The notes under the pieces are model-generated. The model was not told the DNA's origin. It saw nothing but the letters and a program-made list of their open reading frames with translations, and did no database searches. The position numbers and the translations under genes are program-made. This document shows, piece after piece, positions 36,404-45,523 of a DNA stretch of 64,000 nucleotides (position 1 is the stretch's first letter; the number at the start of each line of letters is the position of its first letter). The stretch comes from Nitrospinia bacterium (GTDB lineage: Bacteria > Nitrospinota > Nitrospinia > Nitrospinales > JAJDAT01): NCBI GenBank assembly GCA_029261715.1, contig JAJDAT010000049.1, positions 186,001 to 250,000 on the forward strand, written 5' to 3'.

Positions 36404-37357
36404 ATGTCTTCAATCTTTCCCTCCTCTCTTGATTTATCGGTTGTAATTGTTAATTACAAATCCGTTGATTTTCTGCGTTCTTGTATTCGATCAATTAAAG
36501 AAACGGCAGAAGGAATTTCCTATGAAATTATCGTCGTTGATAACGATTCTCAAGATGGAAGCGACAAAGAAATTCGTTTTGGGTTTCCAGATATCAAGTT
36601 AATTGTTAATCGAAATAACTTGGGGTTTTCCAGCGCTAATAATCAAGGAATCAAGATTTCTAAAGGAAGGTATATTCTTTTATTAAACAACGATGCTACT
36701 GTCACGCCAGGAGCGCTCAATTGCTTAATAGATAGTATGGAACGGCATCCTGGAGTGGGGTTGATGGGGGGGAAGCTAACGAATACAGACGGCACTGTTC
36801 AACAATCTTTTGGTAATTTAATTCCATATATTAGCGAGTTTATCCAAACTAAGTTGTTTTGGAATTTTTACGAAATTAACAAAAATCGAATTGTTGGTTT
36901 GTTGATGGAAAAACTTCACTGTCAACCAAGATATGTGGATTGGGTCAAAGGCGCTTGTATGATGTTGCGTCGCGAAGCCATTTTCGATGTTGATTTTTTA
37001 GACGATAAGTTTTTTATGTATTTTGAGGAAGCGGATCTCTCCATCAGATTAAAGAAAATAGGATGGAAAGTGTACTTCGAACCTGGAGCTGAAATTGTTC
37101 ACCATGGAGGCATTAGCGTTTCAAAGAACCGTTTTCGGGTTTTTTTAGAGCGTCGCCGGAGTCAGTTATACTTTTATAAAAAACATTATGGCGACCTTGG
37201 TCTTTGGTGGATTAAAAACTACCTTCTTTTGAAGTTGAATAAAAATAAGTGGGTATCACAGTTTAAGCGACGTAAAAAACTGACTTTATCCACAGAAGAT
37301 AAAGAACAAGATAGACTTTTAGCGGAAACATTTAAATTAGTTCGTGAATTTAAATAG
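36404..37357 (+). CDS. family 2 glycosyltransferase
   Basis: This 317-residue inverting GT2 starts with DLSVVIVNYKSVDFLRSCI, then has the VVDNDSQDGSDKEI loop, LLLNNDATVTPG (DxD-like) and a C-terminal MYFEEADLSIRLKKIGWKVYFEPGAEIVHHGG acceptor block. It is the same broad class as the GT2 at 1795-2808 but without its hydrophobic C-terminal stretch. It stands alone on the plus strand downstream of the lipoprotein cluster; the product is unknown, probably a surface glycan. Confidence 0.87.
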   Translation: MSSIFPSSLDLSVVIVNYKSVDFLRSCIRSIKETAEGISYEIIVVDNDSQDGSDKEIRFGFPDIKLIVNRNNLGFSSANNQGIKISKGRYILLLNNDATVTPGALNCLIDSMERHPGVGLMGGKLTNTDGTVQQSFGNLIPYISEFIQTKLFWNFYEINKNRIVGLLMEKLHCQPRYVDWVKGACMMLRREAIFDVDFLDDKFFMYFEEADLSIRLKKIGWKVYFEPGAEIVHHGGISVSKNRFRVFLERRRSQLYFYKKHYGDLGLWWIKNYLLLKLNKNKWVSQFKRRKKLTLSTEDKEQDRLLAETFKLVREFK

Positions 37358-37519
37358 TTTGCGGTTATGCATAGATTTTAACGAAGTATTTAGCGAAGCT
37401 TTTCTTATCCTATTTTTTTAACGGGTTATGCTAAAATTTAAAAATTCTTACATTGGATTTTGCTGAAAATCCAAAATCGTTTAAAAAACGGTAATTGAAC
37501 CCTATTTTTTGAGTCGTGT

Positions 37520-38512
37520 ATGCGGAAAGATAAAATTGATTCTATAATATCAACCGCTCTATCTGGAGAAGGTATAGGTCGGGAACAAGCGCTTTTAGTA
37601 GGAACCCTGGATAGAGAAGAGTTGGAATATCTTTTTGAAGGGACTACTAAGATCCGAGAAACGTTTAAAGATAAAGACGTTAAAATTTGCTCTATCGTAA
37701 ATGCTAAGTCGGGTAAATGTCCTGAGGATTGTGGTTTTTGCGCCCAATCGTCGAAATTTGAGACCGATTCTCCGGAATATGGCTTGATGGATCCTCAACA
37801 AATTCTAAAAGCGGCCAAAGAAGCCGAAGCGTTTGGCTCTAACGAATTTTCTATCGTGGCTTCTGGAACGGCTATTGAAGATCGCAAGGAGTTAGATACT
37901 TTAATTGAAGCCATAAAGCTGATAAAAGCTGAAACTAAATTAGAAACCTGCTGCTCCTTAGGTCTGATGAACGTAGCCGATCTCAAGGAACTTAAGGAAG
38001 CTGGTCTTGATCGCTTACACCATAATCTGGAAACTGCTCAAAGCCATTTTGAAAAAATTGTTTCTACCCATACATATGAACAGGAAGTCACGGCAGTCCG
38101 AAATGCCCAAGAAGTGGGACTACAGGTTTGTGTCGGCGGAATTTTTGGAATGGGCGAAACCTATGATCAAAGAGTCGAAATGGCGTTTGATATCCGTGAT
38201 TTGAAGACCCAATCCTTTCCAATAAACTTTTTAAAGCCCGTTGAAGGGACTGACTTGGAAGATTTGGATTACATAGATACTTACGAAGCCCTTCGGACGA
38301 TAGCGCTTTTAAGGCTGGTTTTGCCAAAAATGGATTTGTTTGTTTGTGGAGGTAGAGAAGAGGTTCTACAAAACGACCAAGAGAAATTGTTTGCGGCAGG
38401 GGCTAATGGGATATTGGGAGGAAACTACCTCACAACAAAAGGCCAAGACCCATCTCGGGATATCGAAATGATAGAGGGTCTTGGATTAAAACCCGTTTAC
38501 GAATCTGTTTGA
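37520..38512 (+). CDS. bioB: biotin synthase
   Basis: This 330-residue radical SAM enzyme inserts sulfur into dethiobiotin. The [4Fe-4S] cluster cysteines are C67, C71 and C74 (KCPEDCGFC), followed by AQSSKFETDSPEYGLM. The second-cluster cysteines lie in the CSSLGLMN and GLQVCVGGIFGMGET blocks, and the C-terminal ...EVLQNDQEKLFAAGANGILGGNYLTT block is typical. The length is normal. No other bio genes or a BirA operator were seen. Confidence 0.97.
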   Translation: MRKDKIDSIISTALSGEGIGREQALLVGTLDREELEYLFEGTTKIRETFKDKDVKICSIVNAKSGKCPEDCGFCAQSSKFETDSPEYGLMDPQQILKAAKEAEAFGSNEFSIVASGTAIEDRKELDTLIEAIKLIKAETKLETCCSLGLMNVADLKELKEAGLDRLHHNLETAQSHFEKIVSTHTYEQEVTAVRNAQEVGLQVCVGGIFGMGETYDQRVEMAFDIRDLKTQSFPINFLKPVEGTDLEDLDYIDTYEALRTIALLRLVLPKMDLFVCGGREEVLQNDQEKLFAAGANGILGGNYLTTKGQDPSRDIEMIEGLGLKPVYESV

Positions 38513-38691
38513 GTGATCTAATAAGTATTTTTTGTTTAAAATCGGATGCTTGTAGGGTTTTTTGGCGTTCGGAGTAGACTTGTTTATTAATTCGTCATCG
38601 TATTTTTTCTTATGAAACCGCTTAAGGCGCTAAGTTCAATAAGCTAGATTTTCGCAGCTTTGAGTTTTTTTGAAATTACCTTAAGAATATT

Positions 38692-38721
38692 TTGAAAAAA
38701 GTTAAGTTTTTTCGGTTTTAT
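38692..38721 (+). promoter_or_regulatory. candidate sigma-70 promoter for a small RNA
   Basis: TTGAAA (38692-38697) and TTTTAT (38716-38721) are separated by 18 bases, so transcription would start near 38728. The -10 is imperfect. The call rests mainly on the strong terminator about 100 bases downstream with no ORF between. Confidence 0.35.
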
Positions 38722-38727
38722 CCGTAA

Positions 38728-38826
38728 AGAAAATACGCGCTGACGAATGACTTTTCCCACGAACCCTCAATGCTGGGTTAAGTGATTCGCACTCTCGATG
38801 GGCAGCTTGGGCTGCCCATTTTTTTT
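38728..38826 (+). ncRNA. candidate small RNA of about 95-100 nt
   Basis: In the 324-base spacer after bioB the only structured stretch is a short hairpin (AACCC 38762-38766 with GGGTT 38775-38779) followed by a strong terminator. A possible promoter lies at 38692-38721, and no ribosome site or ORF fills the interval. It does not match tmRNA, SRP RNA or RNase P that I can recognise. It might instead be a long 3' UTR of bioB. Confidence 0.4.
38798..38826 (+). terminator. strong intrinsic terminator
   Basis: A GC-rich 9-bp stem (ATGGGCAGC 38798-38806, GCTGCCCAT 38811-38819) with a TTGG loop is followed by eight T residues. It is 286 bases past the bioB stop and 11 bases before the end of the convergent CPXCG gene. 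Confidence 0.88.
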
Positions 38827-38836
38827 GTCTAAATCT

Positions 38837-39022
38837 TCATTGGACTCTATTTGCCGAAAAATTTTCTACTTCTCCAGCGGCAACTTGAAAAGTTATCTCG
38901 ATAGGGTTACAACAAACCTCGCAATCTTCAATGTATGATTGTCCACCTTGCGAGCAATCCAAAAGCATAGAAATTTCTTCGTAGCAATAGGGGCAGGTAA
39001 AAAAACGTTCGATTTCTTCCAT
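38837..39022 (-). CDS. CPXCG-motif cysteine-rich small protein
   Basis: This 61-residue protein has two zinc-ribbon-like knuckles, CPYC near residue 10 and EDCEVCCNPIEI near residue 33, plus a further cysteine (LLDCSQGG). It matches the family of CPXCG cysteine-rich proteins, short conserved proteins of unknown role that probably bind zinc. It lies 22 bases downstream of the YajQ gene on the same strand, so the two are likely co-transcribed. Confidence 0.8.
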   Translation of the reverse strand: MEEIERFFTCPYCYEEISMLLDCSQGGQSYIEDCEVCCNPIEITFQVAAGEVENFSANRVQ

Positions 39023-39043
39023 AGAAAAGAAACTTTTTTATTT

Positions 39044-39541
39044 CTATCTGTAATTGCCAAAATCCATGGCAATCCCAAAGTCTTTTGCCTTCAACTCCGC
39101 CATAGCCGATTGTAAATCGTCTTTACTTTTTCCAGTCACCCGGACTTGGTCGTCTATGACTTGGCCTTGAACTTTAATTTTAAGCCCCTTAACAAACTTA
39201 ACTATCTCTTTTGATTTTTCTTGAGGGATTCCCTGTTGAATGGTAATTACTTGCCGGACTGTATTACTTGCGGCGTCTTCCACCTTGCCATAGTCAAGAG
39301 CTTTTAAAGGAATACTTCTTTTAACGAGCTTGCTTTGTAGGATATCGATTACAGCTTTTAATTTTACGTCGTCGTCTGAAATTAAAGTTAATTGGTTTGC
39401 TTTCTCGTCTAGGGAAATTTCGCTTTTGCTATTTTTAAAATCAAATCGTTGTTTGATTTCCATCGTAGACTGATTCATTGCGTTTTTTACTTCAGCTAAA
39501 TCGACGATAGACATAATGTCAAATGAACAACTTTTTGCCAT
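39044..39541 (-). CDS. yajQ: YajQ family nucleotide-binding protein
   Basis: This 165-residue protein has the family start [20 protein letters not shown], an [11 protein letters not shown] block, and [21 protein letters not shown] with [22 protein letters not shown] in the C-terminal half. YajQ proteins have two RNA-binding-like subdomains and bind cyclic di-GMP or nucleic acid; some act as c-di-GMP effectors. GGAG ten bases upstream supports the ATG at 39541 over the in-frame TTG at 39550. Confidence 0.94.
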   Translation of the reverse strand: MAKSCSFDIMSIVDLAEVKNAMNQSTMEIKQRFDFKNSKSEISLDEKANQLTLISDDDVKLKAVIDILQSKLVKRSIPLKALDYGKVEDAASNTVRQVITIQQGIPQEKSKEIVKFVKGLKIKVQGQVIDDQVRVTGKSKDDLQSAMAELKAKDFGIAMDFGNYR

Positions 39542-39702
39542 ATTTACCAATCTCCAAAATTCATGAATAACTATTATTTGAAAATCAAATAACTTATATA
39601 AAAATTCTAATATGCCTAGAGTTTATGTAAAAACTTTCTTGGGTGAATAAATTCTCATAAAAAATTAAATCGTTCAACCTTCGGTTTATTAAAGCGGGGT
39701 TT

Positions 39703-40479
39703 TTATTCCAGGTTTGTAAAAGCAATTCGAAATCCCATTATATGATGTTTATGGTTCGGACGTCCGCGATATCGTGAAGCTGACCTGATATATTTGGTGA
39801 AATTGGCCCAAGATCCTCCCCGGCGAACTCTAAATTTTCCTGATTCTGGGCCTCTTGGGTTATTTTTTTCGCTTTTTTTATAGTAGTCCTTGTGGAACCA
39901 ATCGTTTACCCATTCCCAAACATTGCCTGACATATCGTATAGACCAAAAGCGTTTGGTTTTTTCCCTCCAACAGGGTGTGTGTGAAAACTTGCCGTTCCA
40001 TAATACCAGGCGTAATCATTGTCGATTGTTGGTCCCCAATAGTATTCGGTTTGTGTTCCCGCGCGCGCCCCATATTCCCATTCGGCTTCCGTTGCAAACC
40101 GGTATCGATCTGTATTTTCGAATTTATTTAAACGATCAATAAACTCTTTTGAATCAAGCCAAGACACGTTGTCAACGGGGTTATTTTCCCCTGAAAACTT
40201 GGAAGGATTTGAATCCATTAACTGATTCCATTGTTTTTGAGTGATTTCATATTTCCCAATGTAAAAACTATCCACGCAAACTTCGTGTACAGGATGTTCG
40301 AAATCCTTTAAAAAATCTGATCCCATTTGAAAACAACCTTTTGGAATTGAAACAAATTCAATTCCCAGCTCTGATGTGTAAGACGGTCTTTTTTGTTCGG
40401 AGGACTTTGCTCCTAATTGAGTCAGTAGGAGAATGGATATTATGATAAGTCGGAATGTTGTAATAAAAAAAATCATCAA
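39703..40479 (-). CDS. exported FGE-sulfatase (SUMF1) fold protein, non-catalytic
   Basis: This 258-residue protein has an N-terminal signal peptide (about residues 1-24) and an FGE-like fold: FVSIPKGCFQMGS, the EITQKQW motif, NPVDNVSW, FATEAEWEYGARAG, GLYDMSGNVWEWVNDW and FRVRRGGSW near the C-terminus. In true formylglycine-generating enzymes an active cysteine pair follows RGGSW; here that stretch is ANFTKYIRSASR with no cysteine. It is therefore probably a binding or structural domain rather than a sulfatase-maturing enzyme. Its genomic partner is unclear; an aldo/keto reductase gene lies just upstream on the same strand. Confidence 0.87.
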   Translation of the reverse strand: MMIFFITTFRLIIISILLLTQLGAKSSEQKRPSYTSELGIEFVSIPKGCFQMGSDFLKDFEHPVHEVCVDSFYIGKYEITQKQWNQLMDSNPSKFSGENNPVDNVSWLDSKEFIDRLNKFENTDRYRFATEAEWEYGARAGTQTEYYWGPTIDNDYAWYYGTASFHTHPVGGKKPNAFGLYDMSGNVWEWVNDWFHKDYYKKSEKNNPRGPESGKFRVRRGGSWANFTKYIRSASRYRGRPNHKHHIMGFRIAFTNLE

Positions 40480-40558
40480 GAGTTATGGTAGAAATGTTGC
40501 CGCCTAGTGATTGAGGATGATTTTAAATCATTAATTGGGAGTATTCTTATTTGTTTTT

Positions 40559-41503
40559 CTAATTTACTGAGAATATTTCGTCAATTGTAGAAAGTCGATC
40601 AGAATCGAGTTTCCACTCTGCAGACTTTAAATTTTCTTCTATTTGTTTTTCGTTTTTTACTCCCACTAGAGCCGTTGTGATTCCAGGTTGATGAATCGCC
40701 CAGTTGATCGCTAATTCTCCACAAGTTTTTCCTAGCTCATTAGCGATATTGCGAAGCTTATCTACTTTAGCAATGTTGTCGATAAAACCTTGTCCCGTAA
40801 ACTGTCCAATGATTCCTTTGCTTCTCCAATCAGAAAATTTGGTGTTTTTGTCATATTTTCCTGTCAATACTCCAGAGGCCAATGGGCTATAGGCAATAAT
40901 TCCTATTTTATTTTCTACACAAAACGGCGTTGTTTCGGCTTCAATTGTTCTTTGGACTAAACTATATTCTGGTTGTAAAGAAACAATAGTTCCCTTTTTT
41001 AAACAATCTTTCATCTGGTTGACTGAGTAATTGCTCACTCCGATGTGACGGATTTTTCCCTGCTCTTGTAATTTCAATAGCGCTTCCATTGTTTCTTCTT
41101 GAGGAGTTTCCACGTCAGGCCAATGAACTTGGTATAAATCAATCCAATCGGTTTGTAGGCGGCGAAGGCTGTCTTCCGCTTCTTGGAAAATAGAATCTTT
41201 TGTAGCATTTTTCTTTATCGATCCAAGGGCTTTTTTATCCCATTTTAAACCGCATTTTGTCGCTAAAATAATTTTGTCACGCACTGGTTTTAAAGCTTTA
41301 CCAATAAGTTCTTCGGATACTCCAAAACCATAAACAGGAGCGGTATCGAAAAAATTAATCCCTAAATCGTGGGCTTTTTGAATAGACCTTGTGGATGCGC
41401 GTTCTCCTTCTGTCTCCCAAAAAGGAAAACCACCAATACCCCATGCTCCAAAACCAATCGCGGATATTTTTAAATCGCTTTGTCCTAGTTGTCTATACTC
41501 CAT
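40559..41503 (-). CDS. aldo/keto reductase
   Basis: This 314-residue NADPH-dependent oxidoreductase has a TIM-barrel fold. It shows MEYRQLGQSDLKISAIGFG, the catalytic Asp/Tyr/Lys/His set (FDTAPVYGFGVSEELIG, KIILATKCG, DLYQVHWPD), SNYSVNQMK, YSPLASGVLTGKY and the C-terminal cofactor segment TALVGVKNEKQIEENL. The substrate is unknown. It diverges from the ABC transporter gene with a 127-base spacer. Confidence 0.93.
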   Translation of the reverse strand: MEYRQLGQSDLKISAIGFGAWGIGGFPFWETEGERASTRSIQKAHDLGINFFDTAPVYGFGVSEELIGKALKPVRDKIILATKCGLKWDKKALGSIKKNATKDSIFQEAEDSLRRLQTDWIDLYQVHWPDVETPQEETMEALLKLQEQGKIRHIGVSNYSVNQMKDCLKKGTIVSLQPEYSLVQRTIEAETTPFCVENKIGIIAYSPLASGVLTGKYDKNTKFSDWRSKGIIGQFTGQGFIDNIAKVDKLRNIANELGKTCGELAINWAIHQPGITTALVGVKNEKQIEENLKSAEWKLDSDRLSTIDEIFSVN

Positions 41504-41630
41504 AAATTTTTCCTCGCTTAACTTGCGTTATTTTTTCTTTTATAAGGTCACGTTAGTTGACTTTGACTTTATCCCCGGAATAACATATTTTATCAATTCT
41601 GATCAAATCTTTTACCCTGCCAGTTATTCT

Positions 41631-43355
41631 ATGAATTCATTACCTCGCGTATTTAGTTATTTAAAACCTTACAAATCACTTGTTGCGCTTAGCTTATTCT
41701 TCGCAATAATGACCACCTTAATGGATTTAATTCCGCCTTGGCTCATCAAAATCGTTATCGATATGTTGGTCGAAGATACTCCCGATTCAACAGTTTATTG
41801 GGTAGCCGGTAGTTTAGGATTTTCCTATCTCGCTCGGAATTTATTCAACTATAAACGAATCATGCTCAATAATAAAGTAGAGCAAAAAGTAGTTTACGAT
41901 ATTCGTTCTCATGTATTTCAGTCTCTGCAGAAGATGTCTCTCAATTATTTTGAGAATAGGTCGACTGGCGAGATTATGTCACGCGTAAACGACGACGTCA
42001 CTCATGTAGAGCGGATTTTTATAGATGGAATCGAGCAAGCCTCCACGGCCATACTCACCCTTATTGGAATCACTGGAATTTTGTTCTACATGCATTGGAA
42101 ATTGGCGTTAGCCGCTCTGATACCGATACCTCTATTAGCGTATGGAGCTTGGATGTATACACACCAGGCGCGAGGTTTATACTATCAGCAAAGAGAAAGA
42201 GCGGCGGGTCTAAACGCTATTTTGCAAGATATCGTTTCAGGAATAAAGGAAACACTCGCGTACAATCGCCAAGACCGGGAGACCGGTCGTTTTAATGAAA
42301 AAAGTCAAGCCTATTGCGATGGAACTTTGACCGTTATGCGACTTTGGGCCATATATTCGCCAGCCATGATGTTTTTAGGTTCGCTTGGGACAGTTTTTAT
42401 TTTGTTCTATGGTATTTCTGCGGTTCAAGCTGGGGAATTGACTTTAGGATCACTTGTGGCTTTTTTAAGTTATTTAGCGTTGTTTTATACGCCAATAAAT
42501 CAACTTCATTCTTTGAATAATATGTTGCAACAAGCTTTGGCTTCTAGCAAGCGATTGTTTGAAATTATAGATTTTAAACCGGATGTGGTCGAATCAGCTA
42601 ATGCTATTCTCCCTTCAGCACGATCCCAAGGTTCCATTGTTTTTGAAAACGTTTGTTTTTCTTACTTAAAAGAAAAAGCAGTATTAAAAAATGTTTCTTT
42701 TGAAATTGGATCGGGAAAAACAGTAGCTTTAGTAGGACATACGGGAAGCGGTAAATCGACAGCGGTAAAGCTTTTAATGCGGTTTTATGACGCAAATTCT
42801 GGAAAAATCTTAATTGATAGTCAGCCCATTCAAGACTTGAAGATTTCTTATTTAAGAGATCAAATTGGCTTGGTTTCTCAAGAACCGTTTTTGTTTAACG
42901 GAACCGTTTTAGATAATATCCTTTATGGAAATTTAGCCGCGACTCGTGAAGAAGCGGTCGAAGCGGCAAAAGCAGCTTTTGCAGACGAATTTGTGCAAAG
43001 TTTACCGTCCGGATATGAGACGGTTGTTGGAGAAAGAGGAGTGAAATTGTCTGGAGGAGAAAGGCATCGAATCGCAATAGCGAGAGCCATTTTAAAAGAC
43101 CCGCCTATATTAATATTGGACGAGGCTACCGCAAGCGTTGATACAGAAACTGAAGTAAAGATTCAAACCGCTTTAGAACGATTAGCGGATAAGAGAACGA
43201 CTTTGATTATAGCGCATAGACTATCCACTTTAGAAAATGCGGATAGTTTATTGGTTTTACAAGACGGTCAATTGGTAGAAACGGGCAATCATGACGAATT
43301 GATGGAGCAGAATTCAATTTATTCACGACTATTCCAAAGCCAGGTGAGACTTTAG
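41631..43355 (+). CDS. ABC transporter half-molecule (MsbA/exporter type)
   Basis: This 574-residue type IV exporter half-transporter has an N-terminal six-helix transmembrane domain (about residues 15-305) and a C-terminal ATPase with Walker A GHTGSGKST (369-377), Q-loop SQEPFLF, signature LSGGERHRIAIARA and Walker B ILILDEATASVD. It should function as a homodimer moving a hydrophobic substrate such as a lipid or drug. The longer in-frame reading back to 41391 overlaps the divergent reductase gene and lacks family similarity, so the ATG at 41631 is used. Confidence 0.93.
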   Translation: MNSLPRVFSYLKPYKSLVALSLFFAIMTTLMDLIPPWLIKIVIDMLVEDTPDSTVYWVAGSLGFSYLARNLFNYKRIMLNNKVEQKVVYDIRSHVFQSLQKMSLNYFENRSTGEIMSRVNDDVTHVERIFIDGIEQASTAILTLIGITGILFYMHWKLALAALIPIPLLAYGAWMYTHQARGLYYQQRERAAGLNAILQDIVSGIKETLAYNRQDRETGRFNEKSQAYCDGTLTVMRLWAIYSPAMMFLGSLGTVFILFYGISAVQAGELTLGSLVAFLSYLALFYTPINQLHSLNNMLQQALASSKRLFEIIDFKPDVVESANAILPSARSQGSIVFENVCFSYLKEKAVLKNVSFEIGSGKTVALVGHTGSGKSTAVKLLMRFYDANSGKILIDSQPIQDLKISYLRDQIGLVSQEPFLFNGTVLDNILYGNLAATREEAVEAAKAAFADEFVQSLPSGYETVVGERGVKLSGGERHRIAIARAILKDPPILILDEATASVDTETEVKIQTALERLADKRTTLIIAHRLSTLENADSLLVLQDGQLVETGNHDELMEQNSIYSRLFQSQVRL

Positions 43356-43425
43356 GAACTTGGAAAAAGGTTGTGCTTTTATTATTTTTAACAGTTCAAT
43401 GACAATTTGAAATTTTTAGGAGTCT

Positions 43426-44388
43426 TTAACTTTCCTGCAAAAATTCTCCCATATTTCGAAACTTTTCTTGTCGGTTTTGTATCAATTCTTCTGTTGATAA
43501 TTGAGTTAACTCATCAAGCGATTTTTTCAAAACCTTTTTTAATTGAATGGCCGCTTGCTTCGGATGGCGGTGGGCGCCGCCGATAGGTTCTCTAACTACC
43601 ATATCAATGACTTTAAGCTTTATGAGTTCTTCAGCTGTCATGCATAAAGCTTTTGCAGCGTGTTCTACTTTACTTTTGTCTCCCCACAATATGGAAGCGC
43701 ATCCTTCTGGAGAAATTACTGAGTAAACCGAGTTTTCTAGCATTAAAACCCGATTTCCCATTCCAATGGCTAGCGCTCCGCCACTTCCTCCCTCTCCAAC
43801 AATGACTGAAATTATAGGGACACGAAGGTCGGCCATGCAAAATAAATTATAGGCGATAGCTTCTGATTGTCCTTTTTCTTCTGCATCTACTCCTGGATAA
43901 GCGCCTGGTGTGTCGATTAACGCAATAACAGGAATTCCAAACTTTTCGGCAAACTTCATATGTCGTAAGGCTTTTCGATAGCCTCCTGGTTGAGACATAC
44001 CAAAATTTCTTCGTATTTTCTCTTCCATCTCACGGCCTTTTTGATGACCGATTACCATAACTGAGCGACCGTCTAATTTTGCCAAACCGCCAACAATAGA
44101 AGGACCATAGCCGCCTCGTCGGTCTCCATGCAATTCAAAAAAATCCGTAAAAATGAATTTAATATAATCTAAGGTATAAGGGCGATCAGGATGTCTAGCC
44201 ACCAATGTTTTTTGCCAACCGTTTAATCCCGCAAAAATATCCCTCTTCATATGGCGGAGTTTTTTCTTAAGTTTTCCAATTTCGTGGGAAACGTCGCCTA
44301 CGCTGTCTATCATATGCGTTTGTAAGGTCAAATCTTTAATCTGTTTTTCTACCTTAAAAATCTCTTTTTCAAAATCTAGTATTTGCAC
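43426..44388 (-). CDS. accA: acetyl-CoA carboxylase carboxyltransferase subunit alpha
   Basis: This 320-residue subunit transfers CO2 from carboxybiotin to acetyl-CoA in fatty acid synthesis. Conserved blocks are an N-terminal coiled coil (FEKEIFKVEKQIKDL), ARHPDRPYTLDYI, the GHQKGRE segment, VIALIDTPGAYPGVDAEE, VIVGEGGSGGALAIG and SVISPEGCASILW. The start is a GTG. accD is not nearby, so the complex must be assembled with a distant partner. It is the last gene of a minus-strand run with lpxD and an LRR protein. Confidence 0.97.
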   Translation of the reverse strand: MQILDFEKEIFKVEKQIKDLTLQTHMIDSVGDVSHEIGKLKKKLRHMKRDIFAGLNGWQKTLVARHPDRPYTLDYIKFIFTDFFELHGDRRGGYGPSIVGGLAKLDGRSVMVIGHQKGREMEEKIRRNFGMSQPGGYRKALRHMKFAEKFGIPVIALIDTPGAYPGVDAEEKGQSEAIAYNLFCMADLRVPIISVIVGEGGSGGALAIGMGNRVLMLENSVYSVISPEGCASILWGDKSKVEHAAKALCMTAEELIKLKVIDMVVREPIGGAHRHPKQAAIQLKKVLKKSLDELTQLSTEELIQNRQEKFRNMGEFLQES

Positions 44389-44410
44389 GGCAAGTCTTTA
44401 TTTAACAAAA

Positions 44411-45481
44411 TTAATAAAATCCAAAAATGGGGTAAATTAGGTTTGCCAGAGTCTTTGACTCTTTCAGTTCTTTTGCTCCAACTGTTCCTATTTTGTTTTG
44501 TCCTAACTTTAAAGCTTCTAGATTAGCGAAAACCTGAGCTCTTGCTAGGGCGATAGCGCCTTGGTTTTCGATTTGATTGAAATTCAAATCTAGTTCTTTT
44601 AAATTAACTAATGTTTTCGAATTAGCTAATGCCAAAGCGCCAACATCCGTTATTTGATTGCGCGCCAATGTTAACATCTCAAGCTTGTTAAGCTTAGGAG
44701 ATTTGGCAATAGCGATTACCGATTCGTCTGTCAAATTGTTCTCTTCAAGGTGTAATTCCTTTAATTCTTCCACATAAGGAGAATTTAATAAAGCGATTAC
44801 TCCCGCATTACCAATAAATTGGTTATTTAATTGGCTTATTTTTCCAGATCGATAGATGGCTTCTAATTTTCTTTTCAAATTGAATTCAAAAAGCTCATTT
44901 TGACCTAATTTATTTAGAGGATTAAAAGCCAAATTTAAATTTTTTAATTGTTTTAATCGTTTTGAATTTTTAAGCCAAGCGACTCCTTTATTTCGAATAA
45001 GATTAAAGTTCAAGTTTAGTTCTTGTAAATTAGCAAAGGTTGACTCTTCAGCTAATTTTTTAGCCCCCATGTCGGTAATCTTATTTCTGTATAGGTTTAG
45101 ATATTCTAAATTTCTCAAAGACTTGGAATTGGCTAAATATCCCATGCTTTTATCTGTAATCTGATTATGCTCTAGGCTTAGGCTTTTTAAATTTTTCAGG
45201 TGAGCGGAATTGGCAATAGCTTTTACTCCTTCGTCGCCAACTTGACCTTTATAGATAATCAATGTTTGGACAGAATTCATGAGGGAATAATTTGATAAAA
45301 ATTTAGCGCCTCTATTGCCAATAGGTTTTTCGTTGAGCCTTAAAGAAGAGGAATTTCTTCGAAGTTTTTTCTTCACATATTTTTCTAATTTTTCCAAGCT
45401 CATTAGAGGTTGTGAATATGCTGTAGAAGAAATTAAGCAAAAAATCAATGTTGCTGGAATTAACCAACCGAAGAATCGCAT
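44411..45481 (-). CDS. secreted leucine-rich repeat protein (RI-like)
   Basis: This 356-residue protein has a signal peptide (residues 1-23, cleavage after AYS) and about ten leucine-rich repeats of about 24 residues with the pattern LxxLxLxxNxIxDxGAxxLAxS (for example LKSLSLEHNQITDKSMGYLANS), in two blocks split by a less regular stretch near residues 185-215. The repeats resemble the ribonuclease-inhibitor/GALA type. It probably mediates protein binding in the periplasm or at the surface. It lies between lpxD (42 bases away) and accA (22 bases) on the same strand, an unusual place for such a protein. Confidence 0.85.
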   Translation of the reverse strand: MRFFGWLIPATLIFCLISSTAYSQPLMSLEKLEKYVKKKLRRNSSSLRLNEKPIGNRGAKFLSNYSLMNSVQTLIIYKGQVGDEGVKAIANSAHLKNLKSLSLEHNQITDKSMGYLANSKSLRNLEYLNLYRNKITDMGAKKLAEESTFANLQELNLNFNLIRNKGVAWLKNSKRLKQLKNLNLAFNPLNKLGQNELFEFNLKRKLEAIYRSGKISQLNNQFIGNAGVIALLNSPYVEELKELHLEENNLTDESVIAIAKSPKLNKLEMLTLARNQITDVGALALANSKTLVNLKELDLNFNQIENQGAIALARAQVFANLEALKLGQNKIGTVGAKELKESKTLANLIYPIFGFY

Positions 45482-45523
45482 AGAAAAACTTTAGGGCAAT
45501 TTATTTATTTTAATACTACTATT

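Noticed and set aside
37358-37519. BirA operator or biotin riboswitch upstream of bioB
   Set aside because: No TTGTTAACC-type dyad or conserved structure was seen.
41391-41630. 80-residue N-terminal extension of the ABC transporter
   Set aside because: It overlaps the divergent aldo/keto reductase start and shows no transporter features; the family N-terminus begins at 41631.
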